From CAJBVW01 sp964457335 (GTDB lineage Bacteria > Myxococcota_A > UBA796 > SXON01): DNA of 64,000 bases. Numbering within the stretch: the first letter of the stretch is position 1; every line of letters begins with the position of its first letter. Below, piece by piece: positions 1 to 7,434 of this stretch. The translations under genes were made by a program, and so were the position numbers. Location of the stretch: assembly GCA_964457335.1 (NCBI GenBank), contig CAYWGD010000021.1, forward strand, positions 1 through 64,000, given 5' to 3'. The notes under the pieces were generated by a model, which saw only the letters and a program-made list of their open reading frames with translations, was not told where the DNA came from and searched no databases.

Positions 1-129
1 CGTGGGGGACCGGAGGGCGGCCGCGACGGTCGGCCCCCGGGACCGACGAGCCCGGCGCGGCCGGTCGGCCCTCCGCGGTCGCCGCGGTGGGCCGACCGAG
101 GCCGGAGGCCGAGCCCGGAGGGCACCCGA

Positions 130-149
130 CCCGGGCGTCTTCGCCCGGG
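130..149 (-). terminator. GC hairpin downstream of the methylase gene
   Basis: A perfect 8-bp inverted repeat (CCCGGGCG / CGCCCGGG) with a four-base loop lies 15 bases past the stop of the minus-strand methylase gene. No U-run follows, so it may be a terminator-like or mRNA-protecting hairpin rather than a classical intrinsic terminator. The remaining bases 1-129 show only GC-rich sequence without a supported gene. Confidence 0.4.
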
Positions 150-164
150 GCGCGCCCCGATCGA

Positions 165-1421
165 CTACTCGGCGGCCCCGGCGTCGGGCTCGCCGGCCGG
201 GGCCTCGGCCGCGGCGTCCCGGGGCTTCTCCCAGGCGATGGCGTGCTCGGGGCGCATGGCGTGCACGCCCTCGTCCCAGCGCTCGACGGTGGCGCGCGCC
301 ACGCGGACGAGCCCCGCGGCGAGCGCGGCCTCGTCGGTGGCCTGCCAGGTGTCGATGCGCTTGCCGCCCACCTGCCCGTCGCCGATGACGACGACGAGCC
401 GGCCCCCCGGGTCGAGGGCGCGCGTGACGGCGCGGACCCACCGGGTGGTGTCGGCGCGCCACGCGGCCAGCGCCGCGGCCCGATCGGCGCGGAACTGCCG
501 CCGGGAGCCGATCTCCTGGCGGGGCGACGCGGCGTCGAGCCCGAGCCAGAGGTGCCGCAGCTGCTGCATCGCGACGTAGTCGTACACGCCGGGGTAGGGC
601 GGCGAGGTCAGGACGAGCCCGAAGCCGCCGCGCTCGCGGAGGTCGCGCGCGTCCTCGCGGTGCACGCGCGCGCGCACGCCCTCGGGGACGGCGTTGGCCA
701 GCTCCTCGAGCATCCGCGCGTACTCGCGGGCCTTCTTGTGGAACAGGATGGCGGTGGTGCCGGGGGGGCGCTTCGTGTCGGTGCGCGCGCTCGACGTGTC
801 GCTCTCGCGCCGGCTCGCCTTCACGACGATGGCCGAGAACACGGCGCGCAGCAGCGGGTCCTTGCCGATGCCGTCGTGGATGGCGGCGAGCTCGGCGAGC
901 ACGTGGGGCTCGTACCAGCGGGCGAGGTCGTCCGGGATGCCCGGGGGCGGCACCGTCGCCTTCGCGGCGCGCTCGGTGATCTTGCGGGCGGCAGAGCGCA
1001 GCGCGGTGCGCTCGGCCTCGGTCGTCTTCGCCGTGCGCGCGCGGGCCACGAGCCCGGCCACCGGGGAGATGTCGAGCCCGAGCGCCTCCCGCCCCGCGAG
1101 CAGCGCCTCGACGAGCACGGTGCCGCCGCCGCAGAAGGGGTCGAGCACGGCGCCGCCGCCCAGGACGACGAGGTCCCGCGCCGCGTCGGGGTGGAGCCCC
1201 GCCGGGTAGGTGTGGAAGCCGTGGGTGGCCCGCTCCACGCGACCGCGGTGGCGGAGCGCGGCCTCGAGCAGGCGCGCCGTCTGGTTGTCCCCGGAGCGGA
1301 TGGCGTCCCCGGCGCGCTGGCTCATCGCCTCGCGCTTCCCGCCCTCGACGACGATCTCGCCGAGGAGCGACGCCTCCTCCTCCGCGAGCCGCTGCTTCCG
1401 CTTCCCCCTGCGCTCAGCCAC
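165..1421 (-). CDS. DNA-methylase-like SAM-dependent methyltransferase
   Basis: Predicted 418-residue methyltransferase. The SAM-binding motif I reads VLDPFCGGGTVLVEA near residue 90 and is followed by the acidic LDISP turn. The catalytic motif is TSPPYPGVYDY, the SPPY form seen in N4-cytosine and N6-adenine DNA methylases and in TRM11-like enzymes. Order motif I then motif IV fits the beta/gamma-like arrangement. The GTG start overlaps the end of the upstream Tim44-like gene by 8 bases, so the two are probably translationally coupled. No restriction endonuclease lies beside it, so if it methylates DNA it is an orphan enzyme; an RNA substrate is also possible. The fold is clear, the substrate is not. 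Confidence 0.7.
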   Translation of the reverse strand: MAERRGKRKQRLAEEEASLLGEIVVEGGKREAMSQRAGDAIRSGDNQTARLLEAALRHRGRVERATHGFHTYPAGLHPDAARDLVVLGGGAVLDPFCGGGTVLVEALLAGREALGLDISPVAGLVARARTAKTTEAERTALRSAARKITERAAKATVPPPGIPDDLARWYEPHVLAELAAIHDGIGKDPLLRAVFSAIVVKASRRESDTSSARTDTKRPPGTTAILFHKKAREYARMLEELANAVPEGVRARVHREDARDLRERGGFGLVLTSPPYPGVYDYVAMQQLRHLWLGLDAASPRQEIGSRRQFRADRAAALAAWRADTTRWVRAVTRALDPGGRLVVVIGDGQVGGKRIDTWQATDEAALAAGLVRVARATVERWDEGVHAMRPEHAIAWEKPRDAAAEAPAGEPDAGAAE

Positions 1422-2844
1422 GATACGCCTCGTCCTGGTCGATGGTGGAGAGCACCCAGTCGTACTCTCCGCCGGTGATGCGCGCGTCGCAGTAGCCGCA
1501 CACGCCGCTTTCGTTCACGTTGTCGAGCGGCGCGGCGCAGCTCGGGCAGTTGTCCACCTGGTCGCGCGGCCGGGCGGGCTTCCCCGCGCTCCGGATGAAC
1601 GTCCAGTACTCGGAGAAGATCCGGTCCTTCGTCCGGCTCCCTCCTACCACGTTCCCACGCGCATCCTCGGTCCAGTCGCGCATCCGCGCGAAGATCCGCA
1701 CGGTGACGGCCTCGAGCCAGGCGTCGACGGTGACCTTCGCGAGCGCCACGTCGGTGACCTGCAGCCCGTCCATGCGGTTCTTCAGGCCCTCGGCGGCGTA
1801 GCGCTCCATCCAGTAGCGGTGTTGCTGAAAGAGGAAGTCGGTCTCGAACGGCCGGGCCTTCTCCCACTTCCCCTCGCTCCAGGCCTCCTGGATGCGCGTG
1901 AACACCTCGATGAAGCGCCCCCGGAGCTCCTCCCAGCCGACCTCGGGGTGACGGGCCTGGAAGGCCCGGAGCTGCGCGGGGAGGTCCGGCGCGAGCACCA
2001 GCGGGAGCTCGGTGCCGACCTCGACCCCGGCGCCCCGCGTGAGCTGGATGGGCGGGGCCGGATCGGCGGAGAGCACGCGCGCGTCGACCACCTGCCACTG
2101 GAGCCGGCCGTCGGTGATGACGGTGTCGCAGTTGCGGCAGCTCCCGTCGGCGCGGGTCTCGATCGGGCTCCCGCAGTTGGGGCACGCCAGCACCCGCATG
2201 CGGTCGGGGCCCGGAGAGAGCGTGTCGGCCGCGCGGGCGAACACCCAGCGCTCCCGCACGAAGCGCTTCGTGGCGCCCTCGGTGAGGTTGCCCTCGAAGA
2301 GCACGGTCAGCCGCGCGACGGCGCCGGCGATCTCGACGCGCTCGAGGCGCGACGCGCCGAGGATCACGTGCCGGACGGGCTCGCCGGGGGCGCGCCGCTT
2401 CAGCCCCTCCACCACGGCCGGCGAGAGGTAGGGCGCGAGCGCCTCCCAGTTGCCGCGGCCGCGCTCCTCCTGAGCGCGCGTGTAGACGAGCCGCGCGAGG
2501 TCGAGGAAGAGCGGCTCCGAGAAGTTGGCGTCCCGCGCGCGCAGGGTGCCCGCGTCGGTGCGCGCGACCGCGGGCCGCGGGTGGGTGCGGTGCACCTGGC
2601 GGTGGTCCGTCGCCGCCCCCCGCGACTTCGACCACACCACGAAGCCGAGCACCACGAAGAGCACCGGGATGCCGACGATCGGGTGCTCGAAGACGAGCCA
2701 CACGAGGAGGCCGACGCCGTCCCCGTCGATGGAGCCCCCGCCGCCGGAGTAGCCCCCGCCGCCGGAGTAGCCCCCACCGCCCGAGTACTCGTGCCCGCCG
2801 CCGGCCCGCGCCCAGGCGTCCGCCAGGAGCAGCACCCACGCCAT
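1414..2844 (-). CDS. Tim44-like domain membrane protein with two zinc ribbons
   Basis: Predicted 476-residue envelope protein. The N-terminus is a short hydrophobic segment (MAWVLLLADAWA) followed by a Gly/Ser/Tyr-rich stretch with three YSGGGG-type repeats, then a strong membrane helix around residues 50-75. Two Tim44-like domains seem to follow, each with a helical start (SEPLFLDLARLVY in the first). Two zinc ribbons are visible: CPNC...CRNC and CPSC...CGYC. The start ATG at 2844 overlaps the stop of the TPM gene as ATGA. Bacterial Tim44-like proteins with a Gly-rich linker are commonly found beside membrane proteins of unknown role; I do not infer a transport function. Confidence 0.65.
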   Translation of the reverse strand: MAWVLLLADAWARAGGGHEYSGGGGYSGGGGYSGGGGSIDGDGVGLLVWLVFEHPIVGIPVLFVVLGFVVWSKSRGAATDHRQVHRTHPRPAVARTDAGTLRARDANFSEPLFLDLARLVYTRAQEERGRGNWEALAPYLSPAVVEGLKRRAPGEPVRHVILGASRLERVEIAGAVARLTVLFEGNLTEGATKRFVRERWVFARAADTLSPGPDRMRVLACPNCGSPIETRADGSCRNCDTVITDGRLQWQVVDARVLSADPAPPIQLTRGAGVEVGTELPLVLAPDLPAQLRAFQARHPEVGWEELRGRFIEVFTRIQEAWSEGKWEKARPFETDFLFQQHRYWMERYAAEGLKNRMDGLQVTDVALAKVTVDAWLEAVTVRIFARMRDWTEDARGNVVGGSRTKDRIFSEYWTFIRSAGKPARPRDQVDNCPSCAAPLDNVNESGVCGYCDARITGGEYDWVLSTIDQDEAYRG

Positions 2845-3446
2845 CACGCGCGCACCCGGGGGGCGTTCGCGATCAGGTCGGCGTTCTCGCCCGTCGCGGG
2901 CACGCGCGTGGCCAGGAGCTCGCCGAGCCGGCGCAAGCCACCCACGAGCGCATCGACCGAGTGGGCGTCGAGCCGCAGCGCGTTCCACTCGGCGCCGGGG
3001 ACGCGCCCGAGCAGGCCCTGATCGGGGAGGATCTCGACGAGGCCCTCCGCCGCGCTCACGTAGACGAGGATGCCGGTCCGGCCCGCGGTCGCGTGTACGT
3101 TCTCCTCAGTGAACGCCGCGCGCGCTGCCTCCCGCACCTGCCGACGCCGGCGCGCGTCGCCCGCCGCGGCGAGCACGAGCGCCGGCCACCGGTCGAGAGC
3201 CCAGCCGGCGAGGAGCCAGGCCGCGAGCACGTCGACGGGGAACCAGAGGGCGTCGAAGACGACCGGGCTCCAGCACAGGAACGCGAGCACCGCCGTGGCG
3301 GCGATCCCGCCCCCGAGCCACGCGAGGTCCCGGTACGTGCCGGACCGCGGCGCCGCGACGACCACCACCTCGGCGTCCGTACGCGCCTCGATCTCACCCA
3401 CGACCGCTTCGATCGCCGTGGAAAATCGCGCGTCGGTGTGGACCAC
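2844..3446 (-). CDS. TPM-domain membrane protein
   Basis: Predicted 200-residue protein matching the TPM (TLP18.3/Psb32/MOLO-1) family. Residues 1-30 carry a family-like start (IEAVVGEIEARTDAEVVVV). Two membrane helices follow at about residues 45-65 and 70-95. The characteristic TPM signature of a helix followed by GRTGILVYVSAAEGLVEILPD is near residue 140. It starts with GTG and is the first gene of a three-gene minus-strand operon in which each junction overlaps. TPM proteins are membrane-anchored and of poorly defined biochemical role (acid phosphatase activity was reported for the plant member). Confidence 0.7.
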   Translation of the reverse strand: MVHTDARFSTAIEAVVGEIEARTDAEVVVVAAPRSGTYRDLAWLGGGIAATAVLAFLCWSPVVFDALWFPVDVLAAWLLAGWALDRWPALVLAAAGDARRRRQVREAARAAFTEENVHATAGRTGILVYVSAAEGLVEILPDQGLLGRVPGAEWNALRLDAHSVDALVGGLRRLGELLATRVPATGENADLIANAPRVRA

Positions 3447-3506
3447 GTACCCTTACCCGGCTCGGCCGCGGGTTAACCCGGCGAGCTCGACGCTGTCGGA
3501 GTCTTC

Positions 3507-4034
3507 ATGCAGATCAACGCGTCCTCGGTCATCCACCACCCGCGAGAGCTCGTGTACCGCGCATACCGCGACGAGCTGCCCAAGGTCGCGCCCTTCATGG
3601 ACAACATCAAGGAGATCGTCGTCAAGAAGCGCGAGGAGCGCCCGGACGGCGTGAAGCTCCACAACGAGTGGATCGGGAAGGGCGAGATCCCCCGGGCGGT
3701 CCAGGGCATCCTGAAGCCCGAGATGGTGCGCTGGGACGACTTCGCGGACTGGGACGACACGAGCTGGTCGTGCAGCTGGAACCTGCGCATCCGCGTCTTC
3801 ACCGAGAACTTCCGCTGCGCCGGCACGAACCGCTTCGAGGAGGTCGGGCCGAACGCCACGCGGGTGAACCTGAACGGCACGCTCGACATCAGCCTGAAGG
3901 ACATCCCCGGCGTGCCGCGCATCCTCGCGGGGCCGATCGCGCCCCAGGTCGAGAAGTTCATCATCGCGATGATCCGGCCCAACCTGGAGCAGGTGAACGC
4001 GGCGCTCGGCCGCTACCTCGACCAGCGGAAGTAG
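3507..4034 (+). CDS. START-like (SRPBCC fold) protein, DUF2505-like
   Basis: A 175-residue protein resembling the SRPBCC/START superfamily. The start MQINASSVIHHPRELVYRAY is typical of helix-grip proteins, and the end is a long amphipathic helix (IAPQVEKFIIAMIRPNLEQ). There is no signal peptide or membrane helix, so it is likely cytosolic. It is transcribed divergently from the TPM operon (60-base gap) and convergently with the kinase gene. The ligand is unknown; the family binds lipids or hydrophobic molecules. Family assignment rests on fold-like patterns only. Confidence 0.55.
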   Translation: MQINASSVIHHPRELVYRAYRDELPKVAPFMDNIKEIVVKKREERPDGVKLHNEWIGKGEIPRAVQGILKPEMVRWDDFADWDDTSWSCSWNLRIRVFTENFRCAGTNRFEEVGPNATRVNLNGTLDISLKDIPGVPRILAGPIAPQVEKFIIAMIRPNLEQVNAALGRYLDQRK

Positions 4035-4038
4035 CGGC

Positions 4039-5514
4039 TCACGCCGGCTCCGGCCGCCCTTCCATGAGCCACGCGCCGTCGGCGCTCGCGGTCACGAGCC
4101 CCTGGTCGATCATCGGCTCGACGTAGTCGAGGAGCCGGTGCTCGGTGAGCCCGACGCGGTCCGCCAACACGGCGACCGTCTGCGGACCCGTGGAGAGCAG
4201 CGTGAGCACCTGCCGCGCGACGGGATCCAGCGCGTCCGAGGGCACGGCGGCGCCGAGCGCGAGGCCGAGGAGCGCGCCGGGGGACCCGCGGGACAGCCGG
4301 TGGAGCTCGTCGGCGCGTCGCCGGTCCATCTCGAGCCCCTCGAGCACGCGCGCCACGTCCTCCAGGCCGAGCGCCGGCGGGCAGAGGTGCCGGCCGCCGA
4401 GCCGCGCGATCTTCATCATCGGGCGGTCCGCGCGCACCAGGGTGAGGGCCAGGGGCCGCTCGGTGACGATGCGCACGACCAGCGCCTCGACGCCCGGGGC
4501 GTTCCCGTCGAGCGCCACGACGGCGGGGCTCCCCGCCGCGAGCTCGGCCAGGAGCGTCCGGCGGTCCGCGCCGGCGGGCACCACCCGCACGCCCTCGCGC
4601 TGGGCCGCGCGCACGCACTCGCGGATGAGCGTGCGGCGCCCGCTCCCCGCGGTCCCGTGGAGCACGATCGTCGCCGGCTTGCCGTCGAGCAGGTCGACCA
4701 CGTGCCGACGGAGGAGCTCGCGCTCGCGCGCCATGCCGACGAGCGGCGGGCGGGGAGGGGTGTCGAGCGCCGCGCGCAGGAGCCGGGCGACCTGCCCCGA
4801 CGGGGCCGGGCGCGACGCGGGGCGGCGGGCGAGCAGCCCGAGCACGAGGTCGTCCAGCGCGCGCGGGAGGCGCGGCTTGAGCGAGCTCGGCGGCTCCGGG
4901 AGCGTGGTCAGGGGCAGGTAGCCGAGCGCGGCAGGGTCGGCGTCGCGGAAGGGCGCCTGCCGCGTGAGGAGCTGGTAGAGCAGCACGCCGAGCCCGTAGA
5001 GGTCGGCCTCGGGGCCCGGCGGCTCGCCGCGGAGGATCTCGGGGGCGATGAAGCCGAGGGTGCCGCCGAGATCGACGGAGGGCAGGGCCGGGCCGCGCGC
5101 GAGGCCGAGGTCGGAGAGGCGCGCGGTGCCGTCCTCGGCCACGAGCACGTTGGACGGCTTGAGATCGCCGTGCACCATCCGGCGCTCGTGGAGCCACGCG
5201 AGCGCCTCGGCCACCTGCGCCGCGAGCTCGACCAGCACCGGGATGGGCTGCCCCCGCCCCCACTGGTCCGCCCGCCCGTTGGCGGCGTACTCGAGCGCGA
5301 TCCAGTCGCCGTTCGGGTCGGCGTCGAGGAGCCGCGTGATGAAGGGGTGCCGCACGCCGCGCAGCGCCTCGATCTCGCGCCGGAGGCCGCCCGGAGCGCT
5401 CGCGAGCTTCACCGCCACGGGGCCGGAGGGCCCCTCGGCGAGCCACACTTTGGCCGACGCGCCGCGACCGAGCGGACGGACGCGGGTGTAGGCGGCGGGA
5501 AGGGAATCAATCAT
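4039..5514 (-). CDS. Ser/Thr protein kinase with C-terminal ATPase-like and winged-helix regions
   Basis: A 491-residue soluble kinase. Residues 10-260 form a Hanks-type kinase: glycine loop GRGASAKV, ATP lysine in VAVK (K36), E48, catalytic HGDLKPSN (D117, HRD changed to HGD), and DLG in place of DFG at 135-137. Residues 255-440 look like an AAA/STAND module, but the P-loop reads GTAGSGRR, with Arg where the Walker lysine belongs, and no clear Walker B is seen. The last 70 residues resemble a winged helix (VLADRVGLTEHRLLDYV). The chosen ATG is the first consistent with the kinase N-lobe and lies 36 bases from the divergent outer-membrane gene. It is probably an active kinase with a degenerate ATP-binding sensor region; its targets are unknown. 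Confidence 0.8.
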   Translation of the reverse strand: MIDSLPAAYTRVRPLGRGASAKVWLAEGPSGPVAVKLASAPGGLRREIEALRGVRHPFITRLLDADPNGDWIALEYAANGRADQWGRGQPIPVLVELAAQVAEALAWLHERRMVHGDLKPSNVLVAEDGTARLSDLGLARGPALPSVDLGGTLGFIAPEILRGEPPGPEADLYGLGVLLYQLLTRQAPFRDADPAALGYLPLTTLPEPPSSLKPRLPRALDDLVLGLLARRPASRPAPSGQVARLLRAALDTPPRPPLVGMARERELLRRHVVDLLDGKPATIVLHGTAGSGRRTLIRECVRAAQREGVRVVPAGADRRTLLAELAAGSPAVVALDGNAPGVEALVVRIVTERPLALTLVRADRPMMKIARLGGRHLCPPALGLEDVARVLEGLEMDRRRADELHRLSRGSPGALLGLALGAAVPSDALDPVARQVLTLLSTGPQTVAVLADRVGLTEHRLLDYVEPMIDQGLVTASADGAWLMEGRPEPA

Positions 5515-5550
5515 CGCGTCACAGGTTAGCCGGGTGCACGGAGGCTCTGT

Positions 5551-6291
5551 ATGACCTTGTTGCTCCTGGCTGGCATGGTGCACGCGGCGAACGTGGAGGG
5601 TCCGGTCGAGGCGCCGGTGCCCGCCACGGAGGAATTGGGGGCTTCCCGAGACGGCGGTTCCTCGTCGGGCTCGGGCAGCGGCACCAAGAAGAACAGTGGT
5701 GACGCGGACGGCGGCACCAGCTTCAAGAAGGGCAAGCTCTGGGGCTGGACCTACCGCCCCTACGTGACGCCCGGCGGCGGGCTCTCCATCGGGGACGGCG
5801 GCACCGCCGTGACCGGCGCCGTCGACGTGGGCATCCGCTACTGGAAGAGCAAGTGGAAGGGCGACCTGAGCGCCGGCGGCAGCTACACCACCGGCGACCT
5901 CCTCAACGGCTACGACGTGCACGTCGGCAACGAGTTCGGCCGCCGCGAGAAGTGGTGGGGCCTCTCCGCGGGCCTGATGGGCTTCTACAACGGCTACATC
6001 TCGGCGGACGAGACCCAGTCGCTCGACCCCTCCGTCGGCCTCGACATCCCGGTGGAGCTGACGCTCGGGCCGAAGAAGTACTACGTCTTCGGCACCATCA
6101 CCCCGTCGTTCCTCCTGAACCAGGAGCGCCACGTGAAGACGCTCCCCTTCGGCGACGAGCTCGAGTGGGGCGTGGGCGCGGGCCTGAAGCTCAAGTGGAT
6201 CAACGCCGAGGTCGGCTTCAACCAGCGCATCACGACGGTGGGCACGATCAACACGCCCACGGTGAGCGTGTCGATCTCCGGCCTGGACTAA
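5551..6291 (+). CDS. Putative outer-membrane beta-barrel protein
   Basis: A 246-residue protein with a short signal peptide (MTLLLLAGMVHA). A Ser/Gly/Lys-rich linker with a GSSSGSGSGTKK segment follows. The rest alternates hydrophobic and aromatic residues in strands such as KYYVFGTITPSFLL and ends near VSVSISGL, consistent with a small beta-barrel. It is divergent from the kinase gene and ends in a hairpin before a convergent lipoprotein gene. No family is recognised. The barrel assignment comes from amphipathic strand patterning and the signal peptide. Confidence 0.5.
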   Translation: MTLLLLAGMVHAANVEGPVEAPVPATEELGASRDGGSSSGSGSGTKKNSGDADGGTSFKKGKLWGWTYRPYVTPGGGLSIGDGGTAVTGAVDVGIRYWKSKWKGDLSAGGSYTTGDLLNGYDVHVGNEFGRREKWWGLSAGLMGFYNGYISADETQSLDPSVGLDIPVELTLGPKKYYVFGTITPSFLLNQERHVKTLPFGDELEWGVGAGLKLKWINAEVGFNQRITTVGTINTPTVSVSISGLD

Positions 6292-6299
6292 GAGCCTGT

Positions 6300-6326
6300 C
6301 TCGGTGGGCAGCAGCTGCCTACCGAG
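6300..6326. terminator. Hairpin between convergent genes
   Basis: A 12-bp stem (CTCGGTGGGCAG against CTGCCTACCGAG, one G-T pair) with a 3-base loop begins 9 bases after the stop of the outer-membrane gene. It lies between two genes that converge, so it could serve both. There is no clear U-run on either side. Confidence 0.5.
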
Positions 6327-6344
6327 ATGGGCTCCAAGCCCCGG

Positions 6345-6683
6345 CTACTCGAGGATCGTGACCTCGCGCGTCTGCCGACGCGACCCCGCCTGCAACAGGA
6401 GGGTCGCGTCGCCCGCGTACTGGAAGACCGAGACGTTCTCGTCCACCGTGGCAATGTCGTTTGGGGTCCAAATGACGCGCATGGCGCCGTAGAGCACCGC
6501 ACCGTCGCACTTGAGCAACATGGTCCAGGTGTCACCCACGCTCGGCGGATCCTGGCCGTCGACGTGGATCTCCAGGGTCTCGCAGTCGTCTTCCTCTTCG
6601 GTGGGCGCGGTGTCGGACGGGAGGGCGGTGTCACCCGGCGGTTCGCCGGTGCAGGCCGCGAGCAGGAGGAGCAGGGCGGGCAT
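6345..6683 (-). CDS. Small secreted lipoprotein, unknown function
   Basis: A 112-residue lipoprotein. The start MPALLLLLAAC gives a lipobox (LAAC) directly after the hydrophobic core. A short Asp/Thr/Pro-rich stalk follows, then about 80 residues with beta-sandwich-like strands (TWTMLLKCDGAVLYGAMRV; SVFQYAGDATLLLQA), which may be an Ig-like fold. The ATG at 6683 is preferred over the longer open frame because it places the lipobox correctly. Function is unknown. Confidence 0.6.
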   Translation of the reverse strand: MPALLLLLAACTGEPPGDTALPSDTAPTEEEDDCETLEIHVDGQDPPSVGDTWTMLLKCDGAVLYGAMRVIWTPNDIATVDENVSVFQYAGDATLLLQAGSRRQTREVTILE

Positions 6684-6748
6684 CCGGCGAGGATACCCCA
6701 CATCCGCGCCGCGCGGTCCGGGCCTCTCGGGAGCCCGCCTCCGCGGCC

Positions 6749-6793
6749 AAAAAAGGAGACGCCCCTCGGCCGCTCGCGCGGCGGAGGGGCGTT
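6749..6793 (-). terminator. Intrinsic terminator for the basic protein gene
   Basis: On the minus strand, about 25 bases after the stop at 6819, a stem of ACGCCCCTC...GAGGGGCGT with an inner GCCGC/GCGGC extension is followed closely by CCTTTTTT. This is a textbook rho-independent terminator and the clearest one in the window. Confidence 0.8.
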
Positions 6794-6818
6794 TCAAGGT
6801 CGGGTGCGACCCCGACGA

Positions 6819-7244
6819 TCAGGAGGCCTTACGACGCCGACGCCGACGGGCGTTGCGCTTGGGCGTCGCCACGCCGTCGTGGTTGCGGCGCCACCACTGG
6901 GCGGCACCCTCGGGCGTCTTGATGCCGAAGATCTTGGCGATCTCCGCCCAATCGGCGCCGCGGGCGAGGGCCTCCTCGCCGAGCTTGATGCGCTCGTCGC
7001 GCCAGCTGCGGCGCTGCACGCGCCGCTCCTCGCGCTCCTTCTCCCGGTTCTGGCTCGCCGGCTTGCGCATGAGCGGGTAGCTCAGGCCCATCTTCTTGGC
7101 GTAGCGGCGGGCCTTCGCGCGGAGCGCGTCGCTCGAGAGGCCCACCTTCTCGGCCACCTTGCGGAGCTGGCGCTCGCGCTTGCGGGGGGAGTCGCCACGC
7201 CCCGACATCTTGTTGAGGAGGTTGTAGATCTCTTCGCCTGTCAT
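6819..7244 (-). CDS. Small basic, probably nucleic-acid-binding protein
   Basis: A 141-residue, strongly basic cytosolic protein. The N-terminal half has helices rich in Lys/Arg (PRKRERQLRKVAEKVGLSS and ALRAKARRYAKKMGL) that resemble a helix-turn-helix-like segment. A charged helix follows, then a second HTH-like stretch with WAEIAKIFGIKTPEGAAQWWRR. The C-terminus is a run of arginines (PKRNARRRRRRKAS). A good ribosome site (GGAGA) lies 8 bases before the ATG, and a strong intrinsic terminator follows, so this is a monocistronic, probably well expressed gene. I do not recognise a family; DNA or RNA binding is inferred from charge and pattern. Confidence 0.55.
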   Translation of the reverse strand: MTGEEIYNLLNKMSGRGDSPRKRERQLRKVAEKVGLSSDALRAKARRYAKKMGLSYPLMRKPASQNREKEREERRVQRRSWRDERIKLGEEALARGADWAEIAKIFGIKTPEGAAQWWRRNHDGVATPKRNARRRRRRKAS

Positions 7245-7434
7245 CGGACGTTCTCCATTCTTTGGGCGTCAGGGACGTCATCCTCGGGGGAGGAAGACGG
7301 AGTGGTTGGCGTCCTGCCAGATGATGAGTCACTGACCGTGCGGAGGGGAGTCCGCTCGACCAGCACCACTCACGGCAAACAGTAGCGCGCGATCGTACGA
7401 ACGGCAACGGCCAGGATGCGATCTCGATCGAAAT

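Noticed and set aside
87..1478. Long plus-strand frame opposite the methylase
   Set aside because: It is a shadow frame typical of GC-rich DNA: Arg/Gly/Ala/Pro-rich with no domain, while the minus strand has clear methylase motifs.
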